Part shown: positions 47,654 through 57,437 of the stretch, piece after piece | Position numbering within the stretch: position 1 is the first letter of the stretch | Layout: each line of letters begins with the position of its first letter | DNA from: Candidatus Planktophila lacus | GTDB taxonomy: Bacteria > Actinomycetota > Actinomycetes > Nanopelagicales > Nanopelagicaceae | Direction: 5' to 3' | Assembly: GCF_002288325.1 (NCBI RefSeq) | Contig: NZ_CP016780.1 | Coordinates: 992,001-1,056,000 of the forward strand | Length of the DNA stretch: 64,000 nt | Notes under the pieces: model-generated | What the model was told of the DNA's origin: nothing | Database searches by the model: none | What the model saw: only the letters and a program-made list of their open reading frames with translations | Program-made: the position numbers and the translations under genes

Positions 47654-48418
47654 CTATCGTAGATGAACTACATCTCCGACGTTAACTTCAGTGCCATCGC
47701 TAAGAATTAGCGCGCCCTGTGCGGTGATTGCTACCGCTTCTGCCTCAATTGAATCTCGCCCAAGCACTTCAACTCGTACTTGGCGACCGATAGTCGAACT
47801 TACCTGGCGATACTTTTCTAGAAAGTCACCTCCGGAATCCCACGCTTCGAAGATATCTGCAAAGCGATTTAAGAAAGCGCTGAGCAATAAATTGCGATCT
47901 AAATTATTTGATCCAGCCAGCGCCAGTGATGTCGCAGTTGGAACCGGAAGTTCATCAGCGCTCATTGCAACATTTAGCCCAATTCCGACAATTACTCCAT
48001 CGCCGATTTGTTGCGCAAGCAAGCCCGCAACTTTCCTGTCGCCAATCAAAATATCGTTAGGCCATTTTAGCGAGACTTTATCTTTAATATCTTTTGAAAT
48101 AACTTCGCGCATGGCGAGAGCGGCTAAGAAAGAGATAAAACTCCAATCGCTGCGAGCACGCTTCGGTGCAACGTAAAGAGAGAATAAGAGCGCGCTCTTT
48201 GGCGGCGCTTCGAATGTTCTATCTAGGCGACCGCGTCCATTACTTTGAAATTCTGCAGCAATTACTTCACCAGATTTTGCTACTGAAGAGTTAACTAACT
48301 CTGCAAGATCGCTTTGTGTGGATGCAGTGAGATCAACCACGCTTACCCGCCAGTACTGCGAAATATTTGCGTCGATGATCGACTTATTAAGTGGCGCTCT
48401 TGGCGCTTGGCTACCCAC
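47654..48418 (-). CDS. birA: Biotin-[acetyl-CoA-carboxylase] ligase, non-regulatory
   Basis: This attaches biotin to the carboxylase alpha subunit encoded at 50792. The GTG at 48418 gives 254 residues and fits a leaderless promoter; an ATG at 48454 lies across the accD start. The catalytic domain has the biotinyl-AMP loop GRGRLDRTF and the downstream KWPNDILIGDRKVAGLL, plus a small C-terminal SH3-like domain. There is no N-terminal HTH, so unlike E. coli BirA it cannot repress transcription directly. Confidence 0.92.
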   Translation of the reverse strand: MGSQAPRAPLNKSIIDANISQYWRVSVVDLTASTQSDLAELVNSSVAKSGEVIAAEFQSNGRGRLDRTFEAPPKSALLFSLYVAPKRARSDWSFISFLAALAMREVISKDIKDKVSLKWPNDILIGDRKVAGLLAQQIGDGVIVGIGLNVAMSADELPVPTATSLALAGSNNLDRNLLLSAFLNRFADIFEAWDSGGDFLEKYRQVSSTIGRQVRVEVLGRDSIEAEAVAITAQGALILSDGTEVNVGDVVHLR

Positions 48419-48424
48419 GACTAG

Positions 48425-48431
48425 TACCGTA
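48425..48431. promoter_or_regulatory. Shared overlapping -10 region for birA and accD
   Basis: The 7 bases TACCGTA hold TACCGT on the plus strand (six bases before the accD ATG at 48437) and TACGGT on the minus strand (seven bases before the birA GTG at 48418). The two TANNNT boxes overlap by five bases, so both genes may be expressed leaderless from one symmetrical element. Confidence 0.5.
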
Positions 48432-48436
48432 GAGCC

Positions 48437-50008
48437 ATGAGCCCAGATCTGCATACAACTTCAGGAAAAATTGAAGATCTCCGACTTCGTGTCGAGGAAG
48501 CGGTCCATGCCGGATCAGCGCGCGCCGTTGAAAAGCAGCATGCCAAAGGAAAGTTAACTGCTCGTGAGCGTATTGATCTACTGGTCGATGCTGACTCCTT
48601 TACCGAGATCGATGAATTTGCGCGCCACCGTTCTACGCAATTTGGAATGGAGAAGAACCGTCCCTATGGAGATGGTGTTGTAATCGGAACTGCCACAGTT
48701 GATGGGCGTCCAATCGCGCTTTACTCACAAGATTTCACCGTTATGGGTGGAAGTCTTGGTGAAGTTCATGCCGAAAAAATTGTAAAGATCGCTGAGTTTG
48801 CACTTAAGAGCGGTATCCCATTAATTGGAATAAATGACTCTGGTGGAGCCCGTATTCAAGAAGGCGTGGCATCGCTTAATGGATATGGAAAAATCTTCCG
48901 TTTAAATACCCGTTCTTCTGGAGTTATCCCTCAGATCTCTTTAATTCTTGGGCCTTGCGCCGGTGGTTCTGCTTATTCGCCTGCCTTAACGGATTTCACG
49001 GTAATGGTTAATGAGACTTCTCATATGTTTATTACAGGTCCTGATGTAATCAAAACGGTTACTGGTGAAGATGTCGATATGGAAGAACTCGGTGGCGCAT
49101 TTACTCACAATACGCGTTCCGGAAATGCTCATTACCTAGCTGATAGCGAAGCAGATGCTATTGATTATGTGAAGGCACTTCTTTCATATCTGCCATCTAA
49201 CAATATGGATGGCTCACCGCATCTTCCTCCAACTCAGAACCTAGATGAAAACGCGGCAGATGCTGCGCTAAATACCTTGATTCCAGATAGCCCTAACCAG
49301 CCATACGATATGAAGACTCTGATCACCACTCTGGTTGATGAGGGAGAGTTCTTAGAAGTGCACGCTTTGTATGCGCCAAATATCGTCGTCGGCTTTGCGC
49401 GCATTGAAGGCGAATCAGTTGGCATTATTGCCAACCAACCTTCGCAACTTGCCGGCACTTTAGATATCAATTCCAGTGAAAAAGCAGCGCGCTTCTTACG
49501 CTTCTGCGATGCCTTTAATATTCCAATTCTTACCTTGGTAGATGTTCCTGGATTCTTACCTGGCACCGAACAAGAGTGGAACGGAATCATTCGCCGTGGC
49601 GCAAAGTTGCTTTATGCATACGCTGAAGCATCAGTTCCGCTAGTTACTTTGATTACCCGCAAAGCCTACGGTGGAGCTTTTATCGTTATGGGTTCAAAGT
49701 ATTTGGGTAGCGATATTAACTTTGCATGGCCGAGTGCGGAAATCGCAGTTATGGGCGCACAAGGTGCGGTAAATATCTTGTACCGCAAAGAGATTGCCGA
49801 TGCTAAAGATCCAGAGAAGGTTCGTGCAGAGCTAGTTTCTGATTACACCGAGACGCTATCTAATCCATATGCAGCCGCAGAGCGCGGCACCATCGATAGC
49901 GTAATTGAGCCTCATCAATCACGAGCCTACATAACCAAAGCCTTCCGTACTTTAAAGACTAAGCGCGATACTTTGCCGGCACGCAAGCATGGGAATATTC
50001 CGCTCTAA
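48437..50008 (+). CDS. accD5: Acyl-CoA (propionyl/acetyl-CoA) carboxylase beta subunit
   Basis: This carboxyltransferase of 523 residues has the two crotonase-like halves and their oxyanion loops ([20 protein letters not shown] in the N half and [20 protein letters not shown] in the C half). It moves CO2 from biotin on the alpha subunit to acetyl- or propionyl-CoA. It starts the accD-accE-maf-accA unit with 1-4 base overlaps, the same order as mycobacterial Rv3280-3285 without sseA. The acyl-CoA preference cannot be read with certainty. Confidence 0.93.
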   Translation: MSPDLHTTSGKIEDLRLRVEEAVHAGSARAVEKQHAKGKLTARERIDLLVDADSFTEIDEFARHRSTQFGMEKNRPYGDGVVIGTATVDGRPIALYSQDFTVMGGSLGEVHAEKIVKIAEFALKSGIPLIGINDSGGARIQEGVASLNGYGKIFRLNTRSSGVIPQISLILGPCAGGSAYSPALTDFTVMVNETSHMFITGPDVIKTVTGEDVDMEELGGAFTHNTRSGNAHYLADSEADAIDYVKALLSYLPSNNMDGSPHLPPTQNLDENAADAALNTLIPDSPNQPYDMKTLITTLVDEGEFLEVHALYAPNIVVGFARIEGESVGIIANQPSQLAGTLDINSSEKAARFLRFCDAFNIPILTLVDVPGFLPGTEQEWNGIIRRGAKLLYAYAEASVPLVTLITRKAYGGAFIVMGSKYLGSDINFAWPSAEIAVMGAQGAVNILYRKEIADAKDPEKVRAELVSDYTETLSNPYAAAERGTIDSVIEPHQSRAYITKAFRTLKTKRDTLPARKHGNIPL

Positions 50009-50193
50009 TGAAATTTACAATCACATCTGGCAATCCAACTGATGAGGAATTGCTTGCTCTAAAGGCTGCAATTGATCACCATAAGATTCAGAATTTGGTT
50101 CCAGTAATTAAGCGCAGCGTCTTTGGTCTGCCACAATTGCGCCAACCACTTCCCCATCAGATCACCTTTGGTGCCCGGAGAAAATCTCACTAA
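50008..50193 (+). CDS. accE: Acyl-CoA carboxylase epsilon subunit AccE
   Basis: This 61-residue protein has the family opening ITSGNPTDEELLALKAAID and a basic tail. The small actinobacterial epsilon subunits bridge or stabilise the alpha-beta carboxylase complex. The ATG overlaps the accD stop, and its own stop overlaps the maf start. Confidence 0.9.
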   Translation: MKFTITSGNPTDEELLALKAAIDHHKIQNLVPVIKRSVFGLPQLRQPLPHQITFGARRKSH

Positions 50194-50795
50194 TGCCAAA
50201 GATAGTTCTTGCTTCACAATCAACTTCGCGCCGCCGCTTGCTGGAGGGCGCTGGAATTAATCCGACGATCATCGTTAGCAACGTAGATGAAGAAACCGTT
50301 TTCTTTAACGCGATGTCACCGGCTGACATGGTTATTGCGCTAGCCGTGACGAAAGCTCACACAGTTCGCGAGCAGATTGATTACCCCGCGCTGATAATTG
50401 GGTGCGATTCAACTTTTGATGTTGATGGCGTCTCATTCGGAAAGCCAGGAACTCCAGATATAGCCCGCGAACGCGCCAAGAAAATTAGCGGTCGATCAGG
50501 TTTGCTACATACCGGCCACTGCATTATCGATACCGCTCAGGGACGAGAAATAGCAGATCGAGTTACAACAAAGGTGACTTTTTCAGAGTTAACCGATCAC
50601 GAGATCGAGGATTACATAGCATCCGGAGAACCGCTTCAAGTTGCAGGTGGTTTTACTCTAGATGGTTTTGGTTCGCCATTTATTCCTGTTATCGAAGGCG
50701 ATTACACAAATGTGGTCGGGCTATCAATGCCGTTCTTACGATCTGCAATGTCACAACTTGGATACTCTTGGCCAGAAGTTAAGGAGATGCGATGA
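50193..50795 (+). CDS. maf: Maf-family nucleotide pyrophosphatase
   Basis: This encodes 200 residues with the Maf loop [17 protein letters not shown] (about 5-21), [10 protein letters not shown] with the catalytic aspartate, and [10 protein letters not shown]. Maf proteins hydrolyse non-canonical or canonical nucleoside triphosphates and arrest septation when overproduced. Its presence inside the carboxylase unit is conserved in actinobacteria. Confidence 0.93.
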   Translation: MPKIVLASQSTSRRRLLEGAGINPTIIVSNVDEETVFFNAMSPADMVIALAVTKAHTVREQIDYPALIIGCDSTFDVDGVSFGKPGTPDIARERAKKISGRSGLLHTGHCIIDTAQGREIADRVTTKVTFSELTDHEIEDYIASGEPLQVAGGFTLDGFGSPFIPVIEGDYTNVVGLSMPFLRSAMSQLGYSWPEVKEMR

Positions 50796-52510
50796 AACGC
50801 GTTCTAATTGCTAACCGTGGCGAAATCGCGCTACGCGTTATTCGCGCTTGCCGTGATCATGGAATTGAGAGCGTCGCTGTTTACGCCGAGGAAGACCGCG
50901 ATGCCCTACACGTTAAGAGCGCTGACTTTGCCTTCTCGCTAAATGGCGTTACTGCAACTCAAACTTATTTAGATATTTCAAAGATTATCGCTGCAGCAAA
51001 GTCTTCTGGAGCAGATGCGGTTCATCCAGGATATGGATTCCTTTCAGAGCGAGCAGATTTTGCACAAGCAGTTATTGACGCTGGATTGATTTGGATCGGC
51101 CCACCTCCTGCCGCGATTAGCGCGTTAGGTGACAAGGTTTCAGCGCGACGAATCGCTGCCAAAGCAGGAGCACCGCTAGTCGCCGGAACTAAAGATCCTG
51201 TGGCAGGTGCGGAAGAAGTCACCGCCTTTGCAAAAGAACATGGCTTACCTGTCGCAATTAAGGCAGCTTTCGGTGGTGGAGGTCGTGGATTAAAGGTTGC
51301 GCACACCATGGAAGAAATTCCTGAACTATTTGCATCTGCTGTTCGTGAGGCTATTGCTGGTTTCGGACGCGGCGAATGCTTTGTAGAACGCTACTTGGAT
51401 AAGCCTCGTCACGTAGAAACCCAAGTCTTAGTTGATCAACATGGAAACGCAGTAGTTGTTAGTACGCGTGACTGTTCGCTGCAACGCCGCCATCAAAAGC
51501 TTGTAGAAGAAGCGCCCGCTCCATTCTTAACTGATGCGCAGAATGAAGAGCTCTACCGCTCAAGTAAAGCGATCATGAAAGAGGCTGGCTATGTGGGTGC
51601 CGGTACCTGCGAATTCTTAGTTGGCGCGGATGGAACTATCTCCTTCCTAGAGGTTAATACGCGCCTGCAAGTCGAACACCCAGTCAGCGAAGAAGTAACT
51701 GGAATCGACTTGGTACGTGAACAATTTAGAATTGCGATGGGCGAGAAACTTGGTTTCACGGATCCAGAAATTCGTGGCCATTCTCTTGAATTTCGAATCA
51801 ACGGCGAAGATCCAGGACGTTCATTCCTGCCAGCCCCAGGTCAAATAACACAATGGAATTTACCCTCTGGTCCTGGAGTACGCGTTGATGCGGGATTTAA
51901 GAAAGGCGACACAATCGGTGGCAACTTTGATTCACTTCTAGCGAAGTTGATCGTCACTGGCGCAACGCGTAAACAAGCCATCGAGAGAGCACGTCGCGCA
52001 CTTGCAGAATTTGAAGTGGATGGTTTAGCAACAGCAATCCCATTCCATCGCGCGATTCTGGAAGATCCGGCATACACAGAAGAATTCAAGGTCTATACAA
52101 GTTATATTGAAAATGAATTTAAGAACGATATCCCGGCATTTTCCGCCACACCTATTCCTGTAACAACTAAGGTAGCGGCAGAACATTTAGTTGCTGAAGT
52201 AAATGGCAAACGCTTCGAGGTAAAACTGCATACGCCAGAACCTGTTGTTAAGCGCCATCGTGCTAAAGAATCAAAGGTAAGCGGTGCAGGTGGATCAGGT
52301 TTAGCAAGCCCAATGCAAGGAACAGTAGTAAAAGTTGCAGTTGAAGAGGGCGCTCTTGTTGAGATTGGTGACTTGGTTATTGTCTTAGAGGCGATGAAGA
52401 TGGAGCAACCACTGCTTGCCCACAAAGCAGGCAAAATCGCTAATCTAAAAGCGGTTATTGGCGAAATTGTTTCAAGTGGCACAGTTTTGTGCGACATTCT
52501 TGATGCATAA
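50792..52510 (+). CDS. accA3: Acetyl/propionyl-CoA carboxylase alpha subunit (biotin carboxylase + BCCP)
   Basis: This encodes 572 residues: a biotin carboxylase N-domain ([19 protein letters not shown]), an ATP-grasp with the glycine loop [12 protein letters not shown], the catalytic region [20 protein letters not shown], and a C-terminal biotinyl domain with the biotin lysine in EAMKMEQPL (about residue 540). It loads CO2 on biotin for AccD and is the shared alpha subunit type. Biotinylation is by the divergently encoded BirA. Confidence 0.96.
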   Translation: MKRVLIANRGEIALRVIRACRDHGIESVAVYAEEDRDALHVKSADFAFSLNGVTATQTYLDISKIIAAAKSSGADAVHPGYGFLSERADFAQAVIDAGLIWIGPPPAAISALGDKVSARRIAAKAGAPLVAGTKDPVAGAEEVTAFAKEHGLPVAIKAAFGGGGRGLKVAHTMEEIPELFASAVREAIAGFGRGECFVERYLDKPRHVETQVLVDQHGNAVVVSTRDCSLQRRHQKLVEEAPAPFLTDAQNEELYRSSKAIMKEAGYVGAGTCEFLVGADGTISFLEVNTRLQVEHPVSEEVTGIDLVREQFRIAMGEKLGFTDPEIRGHSLEFRINGEDPGRSFLPAPGQITQWNLPSGPGVRVDAGFKKGDTIGGNFDSLLAKLIVTGATRKQAIERARRALAEFEVDGLATAIPFHRAILEDPAYTEEFKVYTSYIENEFKNDIPAFSATPIPVTTKVAAEHLVAEVNGKRFEVKLHTPEPVVKRHRAKESKVSGAGGSGLASPMQGTVVKVAVEEGALVEIGDLVIVLEAMKMEQPLLAHKAGKIANLKAVIGEIVSSGTVLCDILDA

Positions 52511-52530
52511 TTTCCTTTCCTAACTCGCAA

Positions 52531-52559
52531 TTCACAAGTTGATTTAATCCAGTTACGCT
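52531..52559 (+). promoter_or_regulatory. Promoter of the phosphomutase-deoC-ALDH operon (leaderless)
   Basis: TTCACA (52531-52536), 17 bases, TACGCT (52554-52559), six bases, ATG at 52566. The -35 differs from TTGACA at one position. It is the best-formed leaderless promoter in the window. Confidence 0.65.
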
Positions 52560-52565
52560 GGGGCT

Positions 52566-54197
52566 ATGAACGCGCAGCTTTTGGCCGAAGTACAAGCCTG
52601 GATAGCCGATGATCCAGATCCAAAGACCGCAGCGGAGTTATCGAAACTTATTGAATCAGGCGACGAAACGACTTTAAGAAAGTATTTCGCAGGGTTTCTC
52701 CAATTCGGTACCGCTGGTTTACGTGGCCCTATTGGCCCTGGTCCTTCATGTATGAATCGCGCTGTTGTAGGGCGCACCGCTGCCGGTTTAGTTGCTTACA
52801 TGAAAGAGCGCGGACTCAGCCGCGTGGTAATTGGACGCGATGCGCGTTACGGATCAGAAGATTTCACAGAAGAATCTGCTCAGATATTTTCAGGTGCAGG
52901 ATTTGAGGTATTTGTCCTGCCGCGACCACTTCCAACTCCAGTACTAGCTTTTGCTACCCATGAACTTAACTGTGATCTCGGCGTTATGGTCACCGCTAGC
53001 CATAATCCACCGCAAGATAACGGCTACAAGGTTTATATCGGGCCAACTGCCGACGGTATTGAATACGCCGCATCACAAATCATCAATCCAACTGATGGCT
53101 TGATCGCAAAAGAGATTGATTTAGTTAACTCTCTCAAGGCTGTACCTAGAGGTAAATCATGGACTGTCTTAAATGATGTGGTTGTAGATAAATACGTTGC
53201 ACGTACAGCAAAACTTGCGCCACGACCTGGTTCTCTCAAAATTGTTTACACCGCAATGCATGGTGTTGGTACTGAGACTGTAGAAAAGGTATTTGCTAAA
53301 GCGGGCTTTCCCAACTTGGTTTTAGTTAGTGAACAAGCAGAACCTGATCCAGATTTCCCAACTGTGGCATTTCCAAACCCAGAAGAACCAGGTGCGATTG
53401 ATTTAGCGCTAGCAAAAGCGCGCCAAGTTGGCGCCGATTTAGTTATCGCCAATGACCCGGATGCCGATCGCTGCGCTGCTGCAGTAAATGGCCCAAGCGG
53501 TGGCTGGCGAATGCTGCGTGGTGATGAACTCGGCATAATCTTCGGAGAATGGATTGCGCGATCGATGGTGCAAGATAAGACAAAGACCGGCGCCTTTGGT
53601 AATTCGATCGTCTCTTCATCGGCGCTGAGCAAGATTGCTGCTCACTATGTAATCGACTTTAAAGAGGTTTTAACCGGCTTTAAATGGCTCGCCAAGATCG
53701 AAGATCTCGCCTTTGGTTACGAAGAAGCGATCGGTTACTCAGTCGATTCTGAGACTGTTAACGATAAGGACGGCATTTCTGCAGCACTTTTCTTAGCTCA
53801 AATTGCAACTGATCTAAACGCTGACGGAAAAACGCTCGTAGATCTATTAAATGAGGTTTGGGCTCGTCACGGTTTCCATGGCACTGAACAAATCTCAATT
53901 CGAGTTAGCGATATGTCCCGCATTACCGAACTTCTGGCGGGATTGCGTAAGAACCCTCCTGCAGAAATTGCAGGCCGTGCGGTATCGTCAATCGATGATT
54001 TGGCAGCGCCTAAAGATGGACTTCCCCCAACAGATGGGTTACGGATCTGGCTTGATGGAGGAATTCGCATCATTATCCGTCCGAGCGGAACTGAAGCAAA
54101 GATGAAGTGCTACATCGAGGTCATAACTAAAGATGAAAAGTCGGCAAACGATCTTTTGAACCAATTGCGCCAACCACTTAAGGATTTTCTCGCATGA
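52566..54197 (+). CDS. Phospho-sugar mutase (phosphopentomutase/phosphoglucomutase-like)
   Basis: This 543-residue alpha-D-phosphohexomutase has active-site serine motif VTASHNPPQDNGYKV (about 139-153), metal loop ANDPDADRC, sugar-binding GYEEAIGY and phosphate site RPSGTEAKMK. It is longer than ManB and similar to mycobacterial PmmB (Rv3308). Directly before deoC, and near deoA, cdd and add, it may interconvert ribose- or deoxyribose-1-P and 5-P, as a phosphopentomutase would. This is inference from context. Its stop overlaps the deoC start by 4 bases. Confidence 0.87.
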   Translation: MNAQLLAEVQAWIADDPDPKTAAELSKLIESGDETTLRKYFAGFLQFGTAGLRGPIGPGPSCMNRAVVGRTAAGLVAYMKERGLSRVVIGRDARYGSEDFTEESAQIFSGAGFEVFVLPRPLPTPVLAFATHELNCDLGVMVTASHNPPQDNGYKVYIGPTADGIEYAASQIINPTDGLIAKEIDLVNSLKAVPRGKSWTVLNDVVVDKYVARTAKLAPRPGSLKIVYTAMHGVGTETVEKVFAKAGFPNLVLVSEQAEPDPDFPTVAFPNPEEPGAIDLALAKARQVGADLVIANDPDADRCAAAVNGPSGGWRMLRGDELGIIFGEWIARSMVQDKTKTGAFGNSIVSSSALSKIAAHYVIDFKEVLTGFKWLAKIEDLAFGYEEAIGYSVDSETVNDKDGISAALFLAQIATDLNADGKTLVDLLNEVWARHGFHGTEQISIRVSDMSRITELLAGLRKNPPAEIAGRAVSSIDDLAAPKDGLPPTDGLRIWLDGGIRIIIRPSGTEAKMKCYIEVITKDEKSANDLLNQLRQPLKDFLA

Positions 54198-55141
54198 GCT
54201 TCTATGGAATAGTCGATGGCAGTGAAGGTTCGCTTAAGAACTTTCTCTCACAACTTCCTGGCGTAGACCAAGTTGGCGCGGAAGCTCGCGCTGCCATGTT
54301 GGCAACTCGCAGCATCAAGACAACTAGCAAACGTTGGGCGATAGACACTGCCATTTCAATGGTTGATCTAACAACTTTAGAAGGTGCTGATACCCCTGGA
54401 AAGGTTCGCGCGCTTTGCACAAAGGCGGTACGCCCTGATCCAACTGATTTAACGATTCCAAGTGTTGGTGCGGTCTGCGTTTACAACGATATGGTTTCGA
54501 TTGCACGAACCCATTTAGATGCGATCGGCGGCAAGCACGTTCCAGTTGCTGCTGTCTCAACTGCATTCCCATCAGGTCGCGCATCGATGGAAGTTAAGAT
54601 CCAAGATACCCAAGATGCGATCGATGCTGGCGCGGCCGAAATAGATATGGTGATCGATCGTGGCGCTTTCTTATCGGGCAAATTTGGGCTGGTTTTTGAT
54701 GAGATCGTAAAGATCCGCGAAGTTTGCGGTGATCGTGCGCATCTAAAGGTTATCTTTGAAACTGGCGAATTAGTTACCTATGACAATGTTCGCAAAGCCT
54801 CGTATCTAGCGATGCTCGCTGGCGCAGATTTCATCAAGACTTCAACGGGAAAGGTCGCACCTGCCGCCACTCCCCCAGTTGTCCTTGTGATGTTAGAGGC
54901 GGTCCGTGATTTCTATGCGATGACAAATCGCCGTATCGGAGTAAAGCCTGCCGGCGGAATTAGAAATACTAAAGATGCGATCAAGCAGTTAGTTCTCGTT
55001 AATGAGACCGCGGGCCCAGAATGGCTAACACCAGAGTTTTTCCGCATTGGAGCCAGCGCTCTTTTAAACGACCTTTTGATGCAACGCATGAAAATGGATG
55101 ATGGCTACTACGCTAGCCCTAACTACGTAACGATCGATTAA
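54194..55141 (+). CDS. deoC: Deoxyribose-phosphate aldolase
   Basis: This splits deoxyribose-5-P into glyceraldehyde-3-P and acetaldehyde. At 315 residues it is longer than E. coli DeoC (259). The Schiff-base lysine is K215 in DFIKTSTGK, the second lysine is in GVKPAGGIRN, and the early aspartate is in GAVCVYNDM. It is followed by aldehyde dehydrogenase genes, which would oxidise the acetaldehyde produced. It completes the deoxynucleoside breakdown path begun by deoA. Confidence 0.94.
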   Translation: MSFYGIVDGSEGSLKNFLSQLPGVDQVGAEARAAMLATRSIKTTSKRWAIDTAISMVDLTTLEGADTPGKVRALCTKAVRPDPTDLTIPSVGAVCVYNDMVSIARTHLDAIGGKHVPVAAVSTAFPSGRASMEVKIQDTQDAIDAGAAEIDMVIDRGAFLSGKFGLVFDEIVKIREVCGDRAHLKVIFETGELVTYDNVRKASYLAMLAGADFIKTSTGKVAPAATPPVVLVMLEAVRDFYAMTNRRIGVKPAGGIRNTKDAIKQLVLVNETAGPEWLTPEFFRIGASALLNDLLMQRMKMDDGYYASPNYVTID

Positions 55142-55163
55142 GAGAAGGCGCAAAGGATCAGTC

Positions 55164-56597
55164 ATGACTTTAGAATATGCACCAGCACCCGAGTCTCGCG
55201 CAATCGTTTCGATTAAACCGAAGTACGGACACTTCATAGATGGCAAATTTGTTAATGGGCGCAATCACTTTGCCACAATTAACCCAGCAACTGAAGAAGT
55301 GCTTAGCCAGATCGCTCTCGGAAACGCCAGTGATGTAGATAAGGCAGTTATTGCTGCGCAGAAGGCCTACACAAAGACTTGGTCAAAACTATCTGGCAAA
55401 GAACGCGGTAAGTACCTGTATCGCATAGCGCGCATCTTGCAAGAGCGCGCCCGCGAATTTGCAGTCCTTGAAACTCTAGATAACGGTAAGCCAATTCGCG
55501 AAACCCGCGATATCGATATTCCGTTAGTTGCCGCGCACTTCTTTTATCACGCCGGATGGGCCGATAAATTAGATTACGCCGGCATGGGTAAGTCACCAAA
55601 GCCACATGGAGTCGCCGGCCAGATAATTCCTTGGAACTTCCCGTTATTGATGTTGGCCTGGAAGGTAGCGCCAGCTCTTGCAACTGGAAATACCGTTGTG
55701 TTAAAACCTGCTGAGACAACCTCGCTGACCGCACTTTTATTTGCTGAGGTTTGCCAACAAGCTGAACTTCCAAATGGCGTTGTAAACATTGTTACTGGCG
55801 ATGGATCTACAGGATCTGCGATCGTTAACCACCCTGGCATCCACAAGATCGCATTTACTGGTTCTACTGAAGTCGGCAAGAAGATTGCTCGCGCCATCGC
55901 CGGCACCAATAAGAAAGCCACCCTTGAACTAGGCGGAAAAGGCGCAAATATCGTCTTTGATGACGCCCCTGTCGATGAGACGGTCGAAGGCATTGTTAAC
56001 GGTATTTTCTTTAATCAGGGACATGTCTGCTGTGCTGGATCACGTTTGATCTTGCAAGAAGGTATCGCAGATGAAATTACCGAAAAGTTAAAGGCTCGCA
56101 TGTCAAAGATTCGCGTAGGAGATCCATTAGATAAGAACACTGATCTTGGCGCAATTAACTCACGCGAGCAGTTAGCAAAGATTCATGAGTTATCTGCAGC
56201 AGGAGATTCTGAAGGCGCCGAACGCTGGAGCCCGGCTTGCAACTTATCCGATAAAGGTTTCTGGTTTGCACCAACTATCTTTACCGGTGTTACGCAAGCC
56301 CACCGCATCGCGCGCGAAGAGATCTTTGGACCAGTACTTTCTATTCTCACTTTCCGCACGCCACAAGAGGCGATCGAAAAAGCAAATAACACTCCATTTG
56401 GGTTATCTGCAGGCGTATGGAGTGAGAAAGGCTCGCGAATTCTTTGGGCCACTCAACAACTACGCGCCGGCGTTATCTGGGCCAATACCTTTAACAAATT
56501 TGATCCAACATCACCATTTGGTGGATATAAAGAATCCGGCTGGGGACGCGAAGGCGGAAAACATGGCCTGGCTTCTTATCTGAAGGAGGGAAAGTAA
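55164..56597 (+). CDS. Aldehyde dehydrogenase
   Basis: This NAD(P)-dependent enzyme has 477 residues. It has cofactor motifs IPWNFPLLML and FTGSTEVGKKI, general base E255 in LELGGKG, and the catalytic cysteine (C289) in NQGHVCCAGSR. Directly after deoC, it likely oxidises acetaldehyde from deoxyribose-5-P cleavage. The next gene encodes a half-length homologue without catalytic residues, and they are adjacent with no gap. Confidence 0.92.
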   Translation: MTLEYAPAPESRAIVSIKPKYGHFIDGKFVNGRNHFATINPATEEVLSQIALGNASDVDKAVIAAQKAYTKTWSKLSGKERGKYLYRIARILQERAREFAVLETLDNGKPIRETRDIDIPLVAAHFFYHAGWADKLDYAGMGKSPKPHGVAGQIIPWNFPLLMLAWKVAPALATGNTVVLKPAETTSLTALLFAEVCQQAELPNGVVNIVTGDGSTGSAIVNHPGIHKIAFTGSTEVGKKIARAIAGTNKKATLELGGKGANIVFDDAPVDETVEGIVNGIFFNQGHVCCAGSRLILQEGIADEITEKLKARMSKIRVGDPLDKNTDLGAINSREQLAKIHELSAAGDSEGAERWSPACNLSDKGFWFAPTIFTGVTQAHRIAREEIFGPVLSILTFRTPQEAIEKANNTPFGLSAGVWSEKGSRILWATQQLRAGVIWANTFNKFDPTSPFGGYKESGWGREGGKHGLASYLKEGK

Positions 56598-57434
56598 ATG
56601 TCACGTCTTGAAGTGAAGAAGACTTACAAGCTCTACATCAATGGCGCTTTCCCACGTAGTGAATCAGGGCGCATCTACGAAGTAACCGATGCAAAGGGAA
56701 CTTTCATCGCTAATCCTGCGCTGGCATCACGTAAAGATCTACGCGATGCAGTTGTTGCCGCGCGCGCTGCACAGATTGGTTGGGCAAAAGCAACTGCCTA
56801 CAACCGCGGACAAATTCTCTATCGCATTGCAGAGATGCTCGAAGGTCGCGCAGATCAGATTGCCAACGAAATTTCTGCCACATCTGGCGTAACTCCCAAG
56901 AAGGCGCATGAGCAACTTATGGCTGCGATCGATCGTTGGGTTTGGTATGCCGGCTGGAGCGATAAGTTGGCTGCAGCATTTGGCTCAACAAACCCAGTTG
57001 CTGGCCCTTATTACAACTTCACTATCCCTGAAGCGCAAGGCGTTATTGCAGTTGCGCCAAAAGATGAATTCTTAGCCTTTATCGATTCCATCGCGCCAGT
57101 TATTACATCTGGTAATTCAGTTATCGCCCTAGTGCCTGGTGCATCAGCGGTTCCGGCGATGACCTTTGCCGAAGTTTTAGCGACTAGCGATCTACCTCAT
57201 GGAGTTATAAATATCCTTACTGGTTCACATGACGAGCTTGCTCCTTGGGCGGCATCACATATGGATATCGATGGCATGGATATATCTGGAATCGATAAGA
57301 AGAAGCGCACCGCACTTAAAGAAGCAGGCGCTGAAAATCTAAAGCGGATCCATCATTTTGACGATGCCCAGACCCCAAATCGTATCTATGCATTTATGGA
57401 AGCAAAGACGGTCTGGCACCCAATCGGGGTTTAA
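56598..57434 (+). CDS. Half-length aldehyde dehydrogenase homologue without catalytic domain
   Basis: This encodes 278 residues aligned to the N-terminal, cofactor-binding half of ALDH (INGAFPRSESGRIYEV, GQILYRIAEMLEGRAD, GVINILTGSHDELAPW). The position of the oxyanion motif WNFP reads PKDEFL, and neither the LELGG glutamate nor the catalytic cysteine is present. The frame is intact, with a GGAGGG ribosome site, and ends in a distinct tail (AKTVWHPIGV), so it is not a recent truncation. A similar short partner is found after deoC-ALDH in other actinobacteria as I recall. A structural or regulatory partner of the full-length enzyme is inferred. Confidence 0.82.
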   Translation: MSRLEVKKTYKLYINGAFPRSESGRIYEVTDAKGTFIANPALASRKDLRDAVVAARAAQIGWAKATAYNRGQILYRIAEMLEGRADQIANEISATSGVTPKKAHEQLMAAIDRWVWYAGWSDKLAAAFGSTNPVAGPYYNFTIPEAQGVIAVAPKDEFLAFIDSIAPVITSGNSVIALVPGASAVPAMTFAEVLATSDLPHGVINILTGSHDELAPWAASHMDIDGMDISGIDKKKRTALKEAGAENLKRIHHFDDAQTPNRIYAFMEAKTVWHPIGV

Positions 57435-57437
57435 CTC

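Noticed and set aside
56598-57434. Half-length ALDH gene as a frameshifted pseudogene of the full enzyme
   Set aside because: No continuation of the catalytic half is found downstream in any frame before add begins, and the ORF has a good ribosome site and a distinct C-terminus.
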